From a virus: a stretch of 31,334 bases of DNA. The notes under the pieces were generated by a model, which was not told the origin of the DNA, made no database searches, and saw only the letters and a program-made list of their open reading frames with translations. Position numbers and translations under genes: made by a program. The DNA lies in IMG/VR virus record IMGVR_UViG_3300049726_000028, positions 1 to 31,334 of that record, one strand, 5' to 3'. Below are positions 16,951 through 24,946 of the stretch, piece by piece (the first letter of the stretch is position 1; each line of letters begins with the position of its first letter).

Positions 16951-17331
16951 TTAGGTCTCGTCCGGTTCGACCGGTTGAGCATATCGGAATTTATCGAATA
17001 CAATGACACCGTCTGCATTTTTGACCTCTGTCAAAAGCCCGGCGAATGTATATCCTATTTTGCGCTGATCGGAAAGCTTTGAAGTGATAGGATCGAAACA
17101 TACCAGATCACCCAGCGTTCCGAACGTATCCTCTCCTGCTTTAAAATCAGCCGCCTGTACCTGGATGCCTTCCTCGACCTCGAACGCTCCGTATTCTCCG
17201 TTTAACACGTCGTTTTCTGCGACGCAGTTAAACCCATGGAGCACAACGAATTCGTTTTGATCAATGTCGGAACCGGTATCGTTTAACATGCATAAGACGT
17301 CGTTTTTTATACTCTGAACATATACTTTCAT
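16951..17331 (-). CDS. Capsid decoration (cement) protein, DUF2190-like
   Basis: A protein of 126 residues between the protease/scaffold and capsid genes. It is a small beta-rich protein with the pattern V-L-H-G-F-N near 30-35, GAFEVEEGIQV and a C-terminal block (FGTLGDLVCFDP, then GYTFAG and VIVFDKFRYA), which matches the DUF2190 capsid cement type. Such trimers bind the outside of the capsid and stabilise it. GAGG lies seven bases before the ATG. The gene is short and its neighbours fix the interpretation. Confidence 0.72.
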   Translation of the reverse strand: MKVYVQSIKNDVLCMLNDTGSDIDQNEFVVLHGFNCVAENDVLNGEYGAFEVEEGIQVQAADFKAGEDTFGTLGDLVCFDPITSKLSDQRKIGYTFAGLLTEVKNADGVIVFDKFRYAQPVEPDET

Positions 17332-17340
17332 GCCTGCCTC

Positions 17341-18450
17341 TTATCCTTCGAAAACGGAGATAACCCCGGTCTTATCAGATGCTGAATCGACTTTGTAAAT
17401 CTGATTCTGATCTGATAGATAATCCGCCGCCTGTTCCGCGAGTTTGAGAGCGATAGGGCTTTTCTTGATTTCTTCGATTGCAGCATTTACGTCTGTGCAA
17501 TCTTTTTTTATTTTTTCATCGGCATACTGGCGAAGCGTATTTCTGCCATTTGTATCCGCTCCGAATGCAGTATCAAGAGCTGCATTTCTGACAATTTTCT
17601 GATCGGACTCGATCTTGTTCCGCAAAACAACGAGTTCTGCGACCGGGTCTTTAATCCCTGCCTCTTTGATCGCGTTAACCATTTTCAGCGCGTCTTCGTG
17701 TTCTTTTGTAGCTAAAAGGTTTTCTTGTCCCATCGCTTTCGCGATTTCAGGAAGCGTCACGCCCGAACCGGCGTGAACCTTTAGACTATCAAGAAATTCT
17801 TGTTTATTTGGCATTACCGCCTCCAAACATATAAATTCATCGTCGATTACATCGACGTCTCTCGTCTGATTCGTTACCTGAGACATGGCCCCTTCGCCAA
17901 AACTCACCGCATCGTTCCGCAAGCCTTGTGATCCACAATCGAGTATGTTACAGATAGATGTTCCGTCTTCATTCTTAACAATCTGCTTTCTCGCATATGC
18001 CACAACTGAAAAATGAACCATGTCGGATTTGCATTCGGTTATAAAATTGGAATTGTCGGACTCGGCTTTCGCAGGAATGTAATTTTTAAAATAGACCGAG
18101 CCGGATTTATCGGTTTTGGGTTCAATCTTTGCGCCAACCATAATAAAATCGGTTTTCGGGCGCACGCCGTACTGGAGATTATGCCCATCTTTCGAACCGG
18201 GGATCGGTCTATCTTTCAAATTTTCAATATACGATTCAAAAAATTTCTTCCCGTAATTCATTTCGTTTGCAACTATGGGATAATCTATTTTTTGTATTTT
18301 ATAATATGGATTTGTATCACCCTTGGAGAATTCCGCAATCGACGCTTCCGGTGACAGAGTGGGAATATCTACGGGATTAATGTTTAATTTTTCCTGTTTA
18401 TCGCCACTAACAAGTTTCAGGAAAACCTTTTCATAACTACTTACTGGCAA
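17341..18450 (-). CDS. Prohead protease fused to scaffold
   Basis: A protein of 369 residues. The first 160 residues look like a prohead maturation protease domain: KDRPIPGSKDGH with His90 as candidate catalytic His, DFIMVGAKIEP, and VHFSVVAYA at 145-153 with Ser148 as candidate nucleophile, followed by an acidic region. Residues about 215-369 are charged helical sequence like an internal scaffold. The fusion of protease and scaffold in one gene is common in phages that mature HK97-like heads. The start is TTG at 18450 with AGGGGGGTG upstream; no nearer ATG preserves the N-terminal domain. Confidence 0.75.
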   Translation of the reverse strand: MPVSSYEKVFLKLVSGDKQEKLNINPVDIPTLSPEASIAEFSKGDTNPYYKIQKIDYPIVANEMNYGKKFFESYIENLKDRPIPGSKDGHNLQYGVRPKTDFIMVGAKIEPKTDKSGSVYFKNYIPAKAESDNSNFITECKSDMVHFSVVAYARKQIVKNEDGTSICNILDCGSQGLRNDAVSFGEGAMSQVTNQTRDVDVIDDEFICLEAVMPNKQEFLDSLKVHAGSGVTLPEIAKAMGQENLLATKEHEDALKMVNAIKEAGIKDPVAELVVLRNKIESDQKIVRNAALDTAFGADTNGRNTLRQYADEKIKKDCTDVNAAIEEIKKSPIALKLAEQAADYLSDQNQIYKVDSASDKTGVISVFEG

Positions 18451-18463
18451 AACTTACACCCCC

Positions 18464-18489
18464 CTGATCAAGAGTGTTCCCTTAATCAG
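18464..18489. repeat. Inverted repeat in the leader of the capsid unit
   Basis: CTGATCAAG at 18464-18472 and CTTAATCAG at 18481-18489 are inverted copies with one G-T pair in RNA and an eight-base loop. It lies at the expected transcription start of the capsid promoter and just before the ribosome site of the protease/scaffold gene. It could be a 5' stabilising hairpin or an operator. Confidence 0.6.
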
Positions 18490-18493
18490 GCAT

Positions 18494-18523
18494 AGTATAC
18501 AGCTACATCTATATAGTTGTCAA
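18494..18523 (-). promoter_or_regulatory. Promoter of the capsid unit
   Basis: On the minus strand TTGACA (18523-18518), an 18-base spacer, and TATACT (18499-18494). Transcription should start near 18487. The -35 box overlaps the last codons of the upstream 60-residue gene. It is one of the strongest promoter-like sequences in the window and drives protease/scaffold, decoration and capsid genes. Confidence 0.72.
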
Positions 18524-18691
18524 TAGTTTTTTTTCATTCTTCGCGATTAGTTTCGCGGTCTTTCGAAGCTTTAAAATAACAAACGGATTCTTTCTCCAGG
18601 TAACTCCATCGGTCATAAGCTTTGCCGATCCTTCTCTCTGGTCGAATTCGTGAACGAGTTGCATAAATATTTCTCGTGCTCGGTGTGTCAT
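18509..18691 (-). CDS. Small basic protein between head morphogenesis and capsid unit
   Basis: A protein of 60 residues beginning MTHRAREIFMQLVHEFDQREG and ending in a Lys-rich tail. A very good AGGAGGG lies nine bases before the ATG, which makes it more credible than the longer overlapping frame at 18534-18824. No membrane segment and no family recognised. It may be a head-internal or regulatory protein. Its stop overlaps the capsid promoter. Confidence 0.62.
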   Translation of the reverse strand: MTHRAREIFMQLVHEFDQREGSAKLMTDGVTWRKNPFVILKLRKTAKLIAKNEKKLLTTI

Positions 18692-18786
18692 GTCGGGAAT
18701 CCCTCCTGTATCTTTTTGCTTTCAATTTTGAGACTTTTTGAATTCCTTGAAGTGTTCTGTTACAAATAGATCGCCGTTTAATTAAG

Positions 18787-19764
18787 TCAAGTAGATTGTG
18801 AATAATAATTGTCATACCAGTCATCCATATACCCGACGTCCTCGCCGTTCACCCATGCTTTCACATCGTCGCGGAAATCCTGCGAATCGCGCAATCGAGG
18901 AACCAGGAAACATAAGCAATTACTATGCGGATAGTCTGGCACATCATCAGCTGGGTATGGACTGCCGTCCGCGAGTTCTTGACATGATGGATCGGAATTA
19001 CAAGTTTCAGAATCGCCACGTACCCAGTCAACTTCGCCCGTCGATCCCGGATTCATAAGCGCCGAGAGCGCATCCGCGTCTTGTACAGACTGATAAAGTT
19101 CACTTCGAACGATTCGCAAAGCGTTATAGTCGATGTCTTTTCGAATCCTCCGCGCCCAGCCATCGGAACCCTCAGTGAGTTTCCCGTATCGGGTCGCAAG
19201 TCCTTGACGCCCTCTTTTAACGTAAGCGCCCAAATCGTCGGCGATGTCTATCGGGTCGCGTCCCATTGAAATACCTTCGGTGATAACAGACTTAATCGTT
19301 TCCTGCATCGCCTCACCTGCGCCCCATATGCGGTCAGAAAAAGTATATCCGTCTGTATAAACGCGATTGACCATCGACGAGACTAAGCGACGATTGACCG
19401 AGGAAAACATATTCGTGATGCCTGCTTCAGTAAGCCGTCCGCCCGATATGCCGACAACGTCAAACAAATATTTCTGCTGGATACCTGTTGCAATATCGAT
19501 TCCAGATTCCACGGTGATTTGAGTCTTAGCTCGAAGCGATTCTCTTAGTTTCTCGGCCTCTGTTTGTAATTGATGCTCGATTTGTCGCCATGAACCGGAT
19601 GTTAATTCAGAAAGGTTTGCGATTTCAGTATGCCTGATTGTTTCTGCAACGCGGTCGGCTGCCTCTGTATAAACCGCCTTGAGTCGCTTCATGGCGTCGC
19701 GGGTGAGTTTTGGGTAAGTAGCTCGTGCGCGTCTATATGCGTCTGTGTATTGTTGTACTGTCAT
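18787..19764 (-). CDS. Head morphogenesis protein (SPP1 gp7 / Mu F-like)
   Basis: A protein of 325 residues right after the portal gene, the usual place of the minor head protein. The C-terminal third carries the family's ending: AYVKRG-like helix, ALRIVRSELYQSVQDADA (214-231), then a Cys/His/Asp cluster (SETCNSDPSCQELADGS and PHSNCLCFLVP) typical of the phage Mu F-like domain. The N-terminal 130 residues are helical. The ATG follows the portal TAA directly with no clear Shine-Dalgarno site, so translation probably restarts after the portal stop. Confidence 0.88.
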   Translation of the reverse strand: MTVQQYTDAYRRARATYPKLTRDAMKRLKAVYTEAADRVAETIRHTEIANLSELTSGSWRQIEHQLQTEAEKLRESLRAKTQITVESGIDIATGIQQKYLFDVVGISGGRLTEAGITNMFSSVNRRLVSSMVNRVYTDGYTFSDRIWGAGEAMQETIKSVITEGISMGRDPIDIADDLGAYVKRGRQGLATRYGKLTEGSDGWARRIRKDIDYNALRIVRSELYQSVQDADALSALMNPGSTGEVDWVRGDSETCNSDPSCQELADGSPYPADDVPDYPHSNCLCFLVPRLRDSQDFRDDVKAWVNGEDVGYMDDWYDNYYSQST

Positions 19765-21237
19765 TTATTTTTTAATTTCAGGACTTGCTGACGCCTTCGG
19801 TTCATTCCCTGGCTCGGTATCCTCTCCTGTCATGTCCGCGATTATCTCATAAGGAGCCGCCGCAAAAGCTTTATGCTTCGCCATCTCGCCGAGTCCGTCC
19901 GCGAAAGTCTGATAGTCGTCGTCTGTAGCTTCCGGGTAGGCTTTCTTAAACATTTTCCAGACCATCTGCTTCGTAATTCCGGCGGAATTGATGAGCGCAG
20001 CTATTCCTGACGCGAAATTCGTCAGGATCGTCGCCTTTGCAGATTCGCTGATTAGGTCAAGAGCGTTCCACTTGATCTCTCGTATGATCGACTGATTGTC
20101 ATTAAACGATGCGGTGTTTCTTAATCGCAAGGTTGCCTCGATAAGCTTTTTATATGACCGGCTTTTTTGTCTTTGTTTGGATTCAACAAATTGAATTACT
20201 GAATCAATCTGATTATCGTTGCTTCCCTGCGATCCTTCAACCTTTGTTCCCCAGAGTATTTCCGGGATTGCCGATCCCTGTACTATTTTCCAGAAAATCT
20301 GGTTCAGTTTATCCAGTCCCGCCTGATGAGCGCCTGAAGGCCATGCGAAATCTGTTGATTCTTTCCCGTAAAGATTCAAAACAAAATCTCTCCGCGCTAC
20401 ATCTATTTCATCGAGATTGGTTATTCCGTTGTTTTTTTTCCATTCATCGACGTCCTGTACACCCTGAATCATTTTAGGCGCAAACTTGACAAGTAGTTCT
20501 GATACTGCAAGATCGGTGTCGTGGTAATTTTTAAGGTCTGAAAGAATGCGTTCATAATCAGAATGGCCACGTACTTCATCGCCTTCTTTGTTGTTGGCGA
20601 AAGGAATTGGCAGTTCTCCGGTTATGTTGCGAAAGATTCCACCTTCAAGTCCTTGCAGAACCATCGTGTTTTCAAGCCACTCGATTTTTATCGCATCTCG
20701 CGTGAAAGTCCTGCGTCGTCTAACGTACCCCTGAACATTATACGCAGTACTAATAAGAATTTGCTCGTCTGTGATTATTGCTTGAAGCTCTCCGGTTTGC
20801 ACGTCTCGTAAAATATCGGAAATCGTATCGTCCGGGATAAACTCCCAGCAATCTTTCTGTAATTTGGCAGAATAAAAAGGCCACACCCACGCGGTAGCGT
20901 CTCGATGTGAAATTAAATGCAACATGTGGCAGTCGTCGGAATGATCTTCGATGACTTGCGCTGCGTCAACCTGTTGCTGATCGTCATCGCATTTTGGAAC
21001 AGGGAGTCCCATTAAAAACAAAGGAACTGCAATCGGTATGTAAGCGAGCGATCCGGCGAGTTTTAAACCAGAATAGGAGTTATGAAAAAGCCCCTGCGTA
21101 AGCTCCGAGTTAATCGTCCATTGCTCAGTCCAGTCTCGCGTGACCGGTCGCCGTGGCGATTGCTTTATGGGGTTTTGGACATCTTGTGTCTCCTTGGGAG
21201 AGAACCATGAAAAAGGGTTGAACCAATTAAATTTCAT
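19765..21237 (-). CDS. Portal protein
   Basis: A protein of 490 residues between the large terminase and the head morphogenesis gene. It has portal-like features: LFHNSYSGLKLAGSLAYIPIAVPLFLMG near the start, HRDATAWVWPFY near 110, a YNVQGYVRRRRTF region near 166, the crown/stem helices, and a charged Pro/Glu/Thr-rich tail (about 470-490). It forms the dodecameric ring for DNA passage and docks the terminase. AAGGAG lies about 13 bases before the ATG, longer than usual, with a short ATGATGTAA mini-frame in between. Confidence 0.9.
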   Translation of the reverse strand: MKFNWFNPFSWFSPKETQDVQNPIKQSPRRPVTRDWTEQWTINSELTQGLFHNSYSGLKLAGSLAYIPIAVPLFLMGLPVPKCDDDQQQVDAAQVIEDHSDDCHMLHLISHRDATAWVWPFYSAKLQKDCWEFIPDDTISDILRDVQTGELQAIITDEQILISTAYNVQGYVRRRRTFTRDAIKIEWLENTMVLQGLEGGIFRNITGELPIPFANNKEGDEVRGHSDYERILSDLKNYHDTDLAVSELLVKFAPKMIQGVQDVDEWKKNNGITNLDEIDVARRDFVLNLYGKESTDFAWPSGAHQAGLDKLNQIFWKIVQGSAIPEILWGTKVEGSQGSNDNQIDSVIQFVESKQRQKSRSYKKLIEATLRLRNTASFNDNQSIIREIKWNALDLISESAKATILTNFASGIAALINSAGITKQMVWKMFKKAYPEATDDDYQTFADGLGEMAKHKAFAAAPYEIIADMTGEDTEPGNEPKASASPEIKK

Positions 21238-21270
21238 AGCTTACATCATACTCCTTATAAAGCACATTTG

Positions 21271-22599
21271 TCAACGCCTTCTATATCTCGATGCCATTTG
21301 CGCGCGGGATTCTGATGACATTTTAAGCGATGCACCACAATAAAAACAGAGTAAAAGCGCATCTGCTTTGTCTGGAGATTTACCGAATCTTTTCTTGTAG
21401 TCTTTTTTCGATTCGATGATTCGGCGATTCGATCCTGGTTCAAAATCGTACAACCTACCAGAAAGTTGCTGCATTAAATCTTGATCATTCGGGATTTGTG
21501 CATACTCAATCGGGAATTCAAACCACATCTCATCAGCGCATGATTTATATTTATTCATATTTTTTGCGACTCCTCCAAAATTGATTCTACGAATAGCCGC
21601 GCCTAATTCCTTGAGTCGGTCAGATACACCTCCACCGACTCCCGTATCGTCGACCTTGATAATAATCGACTGGTCTTCGTTCGCGAGTGCCCAGGCTTCT
21701 TTTGCAGTTCTCATCGTGTCCTGTCCTATCCACGATCTATCGGCAATAACTTTAAGGCCATGCCGTTTGTAAATCTGCGTTGTATCGTCTCCGAATCGAG
21801 CAACATCAACGCCTATTTCGATAACCCCTGAAGGATCAACGATTCGATTCATAGCTGCACGAATAGCGACGCGACTCATTACAGAATTCTGTCCTTGCTT
21901 GCGAGGGTTCCCGCCGTATACGTGTTCGGCTTCGTCGGGATTTGTTTTATATAGCTCATCCATTTCTTTCTGAAGCCCGTCGTTCCACCAAGGGTTATCT
22001 TTTAACCCAGGTTCGACACGAAGTTTGAGAATATCGTCTCTATCGGAATTCCAAAAGCGTACAGTACAAGGATCGTAATCTGTTTCGGGATTATATGAAA
22101 CGAAAAGCCGCCATCCATTATTCCTAACGAGAGTAGGCATGAGCTTTGACCATGATTCGTCAATAATCGTTGCGGCCTCATCAGCCCATACAATATCATA
22201 TCCCTCGAGCCCTTTTATCTGATTGGCTGCTCGTAAATCTCGAAGCCCTCTGAAGATTATAAAGGAGCCGGTTTTTTTATTCGTTATCCTGTCAAGCGTA
22301 GGATGCCAGTCATTTATATATCCCAGTCTATTTATTGTGTCGATGATAAGTTGATAGACAGATTCTTGTAAGGTTAATTGTACTTCTCGCAAGCAGGCAA
22401 CGCGATGATATTCATACTGACAAAGCTGCACGATTAACGACGCTATGCCCCAAGATTTCGCGCCTGCGCCCCGGCCACCCTGCACTATAACAATCTGTTT
22501 GTCGGTAGTTCGCGCAAGTTCGAGTTTGGGGGAAACGAGTTCTTTTTCGTCTTGCTCTCTTAATAAAAGCTCTTCGATCTCTTCATCGATTAAGGACAT
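21271..22599 (-). CDS. terL: Terminase large subunit
   Basis: The packaging motor and nuclease, 442 residues. The ATPase half shows a Walker A-like loop GRGAGAKS at 42-49, Walker B IVWADEA (136-142, Asp140-Glu141), and SYNPE at 168-172 as the coupling motif. The nuclease half is RNase H-like with GVDVARFGDD (263-272, Asp265), KVDDTG (315-320) and SPDKADAL (408-415, Asp413). The last Gly of the usual GxxxxGKS is Ala47, a variant that occurs in this terminase type. GGAG before the ATG; overlaps the upstream gene by ten bases. Confidence 0.97.
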   Translation of the reverse strand: MSLIDEEIEELLLREQDEKELVSPKLELARTTDKQIVIVQGGRGAGAKSWGIASLIVQLCQYEYHRVACLREVQLTLQESVYQLIIDTINRLGYINDWHPTLDRITNKKTGSFIIFRGLRDLRAANQIKGLEGYDIVWADEAATIIDESWSKLMPTLVRNNGWRLFVSYNPETDYDPCTVRFWNSDRDDILKLRVEPGLKDNPWWNDGLQKEMDELYKTNPDEAEHVYGGNPRKQGQNSVMSRVAIRAAMNRIVDPSGVIEIGVDVARFGDDTTQIYKRHGLKVIADRSWIGQDTMRTAKEAWALANEDQSIIIKVDDTGVGGGVSDRLKELGAAIRRINFGGVAKNMNKYKSCADEMWFEFPIEYAQIPNDQDLMQQLSGRLYDFEPGSNRRIIESKKDYKKRFGKSPDKADALLLCFYCGASLKMSSESRAQMASRYRRR

Positions 22600-23663
22600 G
22601 TTACTCCATTATGCAAAAATCTGAACGAATAAGTATTTCGGTTAAAAGATAATGATTTGTTTAATGATTTGTTTCCTTTATTTTTTCCTGTTCTGCCGCT
22701 TCTTATTAAAATCCATCTATTATCTTTCATTAACATTTTAGCGAAATTATTCAAAGATGTAGTAATACCAAAATATTCTGGTTTATAAATATTCGATATT
22801 GCTATCATCATTTTTTTAGATATACCTATCCCTTGATAATCGGGTAAAACAACGATTCTATGTATCTTCCACATGTGATGATGTATTGGGTGTGGAAAAT
22901 TAATAACAGAACAAAATGCAATGGGCTTGTCATTATAGAAACCAACATATTCATGACCTGATTTATTTATTTCATGATTCAAATAATGATAACGTCTAAA
23001 ATATTCCCAATATCCTTTAACTCGTTTGATTTCAATTTTAATTTCAGGTCTTCGACAAAGTTGCCCCCTTGGAAGATTAGTCATACTATCGGTTGAAAAA
23101 ATCCAATCGGGTTGAAGCCATTCAATAACATCGAAATGACACGTTATCGCTATAAACTTTTTATTTAGTTTTCTTATAGTTTTTTGAACAGCAAGAGAGC
23201 CTATTCGAGCAACTTCTCTATCAATAACCGAGGTATATTCGTCAAATGCTATGATCTCTTTTTTTTGACATAGTGCCCTGGCCAAGTCTATTCTCATTTT
23301 TTCGCCATTTGATAGATTATAATACGTTTTTAACCATGACGGCGGAGAAGAAAATCCAACTGAAGATAATATATAAAAAAGTTCATCTGCATTTATGTCT
23401 TCTTCGAAATCGTCAATAACACTCTCGGCATTATATTGAAATTCGCAAATGTATTTAGAGAACAATTCTTTAGCTATAGAACTTTTATCGCTTCCCGACT
23501 TCCCTACAATAACACCTATATTCCAACTGTCGGGAATGTCTATTGCGCCTTTAAAGTTTTCAGTAATAATATTTTCTTGCATATCAAATTGATCGTAAAT
23601 CTGAGCAACTCTATAGCTTTTTTTTGATATTGTTTGTTTTTTTATAATGTTGAAATTTTGCAT
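22590..23663 (-). CDS. ABC-type ATPase fused to a GNAT acetyltransferase domain (COG2401-like)
   Basis: A protein of 357 residues with two domains. Residues about 20-200 are an ABC ATPase without membrane segments: Walker A-like GKSGSDKS at 54-61, signature LSNGE at 117-121, Walker B IIAFDE at 137-142, a D-loop-like SVIDR, and the H-loop His176. Residues about 205-345 are GNAT-like: HYLNHE, YVGFYNDKPIAF, then RIVVLPDYQGIGIS at 269-282, the acetyl-CoA-binding loop. The P-loop Gly before Lys is Asp59 (one base change from Gly). Such fusions occur in phages and archaea; their substrate is not settled. It lies between a ParB-like gene and the large terminase. Confidence 0.85.
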   Translation of the reverse strand: MQNFNIIKKQTISKKSYRVAQIYDQFDMQENIITENFKGAIDIPDSWNIGVIVGKSGSDKSSIAKELFSKYICEFQYNAESVIDDFEEDINADELFYILSSVGFSSPPSWLKTYYNLSNGEKMRIDLARALCQKKEIIAFDEYTSVIDREVARIGSLAVQKTIRKLNKKFIAITCHFDVIEWLQPDWIFSTDSMTNLPRGQLCRRPEIKIEIKRVKGYWEYFRRYHYLNHEINKSGHEYVGFYNDKPIAFCSVINFPHPIHHHMWKIHRIVVLPDYQGIGISKKMMIAISNIYKPEYFGITTSLNNFAKMLMKDNRWILIRSGRTGKNKGNKSLNKSLSFNRNTYSFRFLHNGVTCP

Positions 23664-24256
23664 TTCAATCCTCTATTCGTGAATTCGTTGAATAATTTTT
23701 CAACATTATTTGAATCGACTTCAATTATTATTTCTATTTTATTTTTATACTCTATTTCTTCGGATTCTTTATTGTCAACATCAACACTTATAGCAATCTC
23801 TTTATCTGTCAATCTAAACATCTCTCGAATTTCCTCGTCAATCTTACTCATCCACTCATCCAGCTGATCTTTCTGAAACTCGCCGTATTGCGAGGTGATC
23901 GTCAAAAGCTTCTGCCGTGCGTCCGCTTCGTTCTCGGCATCAATAAAACACACCGGGAATAGATTAGGCAGAATAATTCCGGCCTCGCGCATCGAGTTTA
24001 GAACCGTCGCTCGTTGATGCCCGTCAATACACCATCGCTCGCCGCCATTCTCCCAAATAAAAAACGGCGCGCAGAATCCGTTTATGAATAACGAAGTTGC
24101 AAGTCTTATTGCGTTTTCTTGTGAAAGTTTTTTCAATTTGCCCTGGAAGTTTTTGATAACGTCAAACGGCAGTTCGTCGGCACCTTTACATTTTATCTGT
24201 ATTGTCCCGTGTCTCTGTTGCAGTTCCAGAAACCTTGTTTTCAATGTTTCGTTCAT
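23642..24256 (-). CDS. ParB/sulfiredoxin-fold protein
   Basis: A protein of 204 residues. The N-terminal 110 residues are the ParB-like fold: an N-terminal strand-helix block and the diagnostic CIDGHQR at 76-82, which in phage and plasmid relatives forms a nucleotide- or DNA-binding and sometimes nuclease pocket. The C-terminal part (about 115-204) is helical and acidic, then a short strand-rich end. AAGGAG lies just before the ATG, which is 71 bases inside the small terminase-like gene. Gene order (small terminase, ParB-like, ATPase-acetyltransferase, large terminase) ties it to packaging or to DNA modification. Confidence 0.82.
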   Translation of the reverse strand: MNETLKTRFLELQQRHGTIQIKCKGADELPFDVIKNFQGKLKKLSQENAIRLATSLFINGFCAPFFIWENGGERWCIDGHQRATVLNSMREAGIILPNLFPVCFIDAENEADARQKLLTITSQYGEFQKDQLDEWMSKIDEEIREMFRLTDKEIAISVDVDNKESEEIEYKNKIEIIIEVDSNNVEKLFNEFTNRGLKCKISTL

Positions 24257-24656
24257 CCGATCTTCTCCTTAGTTCGTCTAATCTCTGTTTGCGCTGTTCC
24301 GGTGTATATTGCGTAATATCCATAGCACCCGATACCTCAAGTTTTTCAATCGCTTTCCCGAACCCTCGATCAGTCAGCCATGCTATAACATCAACGCGAC
24401 CGCGCAAAAAATCTGACAATAGTGCTTTCGCAATTCCGCTTATAAAAATAGGCGCTTTCGAATCAGACGCCATAGCCTGTATTTCTTCTCTCGATTTACC
24501 GTAAAACTGTTTAACCATGAGCACGATATCGAGCGCTGAAAGGCTATTGTCTTTGATATAGCGACGCAGCTTGGATGGCTTTCGACCATTGTTTGTAGGC
24601 TGCGAAGATGCAGAGAATCGAGTCTTAGTATTGTCAAAGTTTTCCGGGAATGCCAT
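24186..24656 (-). CDS. Terminase small subunit, putative
   Basis: A protein of 156 residues, first gene of the leftward packaging operon. The N-terminus (SQPTNNGRKPSKLRRYI) resembles the basic GRP-type opening of small terminases and DUF5681-like proteins. The middle is helical (ALDIVLMVKQFYGKSREEIQ, then APIFISGIAKALLSDFLRGRVDVIAWLTDRGFG), and the C-terminus is polar and charged. It would recognise the packaging site and feed DNA to the large subunit. The promoter lies 20-50 bases upstream. Family is inferred from order and sequence flavour. Confidence 0.68.
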   Translation of the reverse strand: MAFPENFDNTKTRFSASSQPTNNGRKPSKLRRYIKDNSLSALDIVLMVKQFYGKSREEIQAMASDSKAPIFISGIAKALLSDFLRGRVDVIAWLTDRGFGKAIEKLEVSGAMDITQYTPEQRKQRLDELRRRSDERNIENKVSGTATETRDNTDKM

Positions 24657-24678
24657 TCCGTTTAATCTCCGTTTGGTA

Positions 24679-24707
24679 ATAATACTCTTAATTTAACTAT
24701 TTGTCAA
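24679..24707 (-). promoter_or_regulatory. Leftward promoter of the packaging/late operon
   Basis: On the minus strand TTGACA (24707-24702), a 17-base spacer, and TATTAT (24684-24679). Transcription should start near 24672, leaving a leader of about 16 bases before the small terminase ATG. The spacing is ideal and the -35 box is perfect. Confidence 0.78.
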
Positions 24708-24737
24708 TATTTCGAGTTGAGGATGGAAATGATCCTT

Positions 24738-24841
24738 TCACGTCATAGGCTGCACGTGTTTATATAACCTCTCTATAGTAAATTTTACATTGTAATTTAC
24801 TTTTACAAATAGATGACGTCTATGACGTGAGACATAGACGT
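24738..24841. repeat. Cluster of CTATGACGT-type inverted repeats, candidate operators
   Basis: TCACGTCATAG at 24738-24748 is an exact inverted copy of CTATGACGTGA at 24820-24830. A second inverted pair, ACGTCTATG at 24816-24824 and CATAGACGT at 24833-24841, overlaps the second copy. A TTACATTGTAA palindrome lies between at 24785-24795. They sit between the divergent promoters and look like binding sites for a repressor or regulator. Confidence 0.62.
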
Positions 24842-24867
24842 AACAACGTTTTAACGCTAGAAAATTA

Positions 24868-24913
24868 AAGTTTCACATATAATATGTGATTTTTTTTATG
24901 AAAATTGAAACTT
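24868..24913. promoter_or_regulatory. Palindromes beside the rightward promoter
   Basis: TCACATAT-A-ATATGTGA at 24873-24889 is a perfect 17-base palindrome followed by a T tract. AAGTTTCA at 24868-24875 and TGAAACTT at 24906-24913 form a second inverted pair that encloses it and runs into the -35 box. Candidate operator or upstream control site of the rightward promoter. Confidence 0.5.
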
Positions 24914-24940
24914 GACAGATTTTGAATTTTAGTTTATATT
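24912..24940 (+). promoter_or_regulatory. Rightward promoter of the early operon
   Basis: TTGACA at 24912-24917, a 17-base spacer and TATATT at 24935-24940. Transcription should start near 24947, about 100 bases before the Bro-N gene and ahead of a strong terminator hairpin. Confidence 0.75.
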
Positions 24941-24946
24941 GATCTC

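Noticed and set aside
18534-18824. Leftward frame overlapping the small 60-residue gene
   Set aside because: It overlaps the head morphogenesis gene end, lacks a good ribosome site, and the alternative frame has AGGAGGG.
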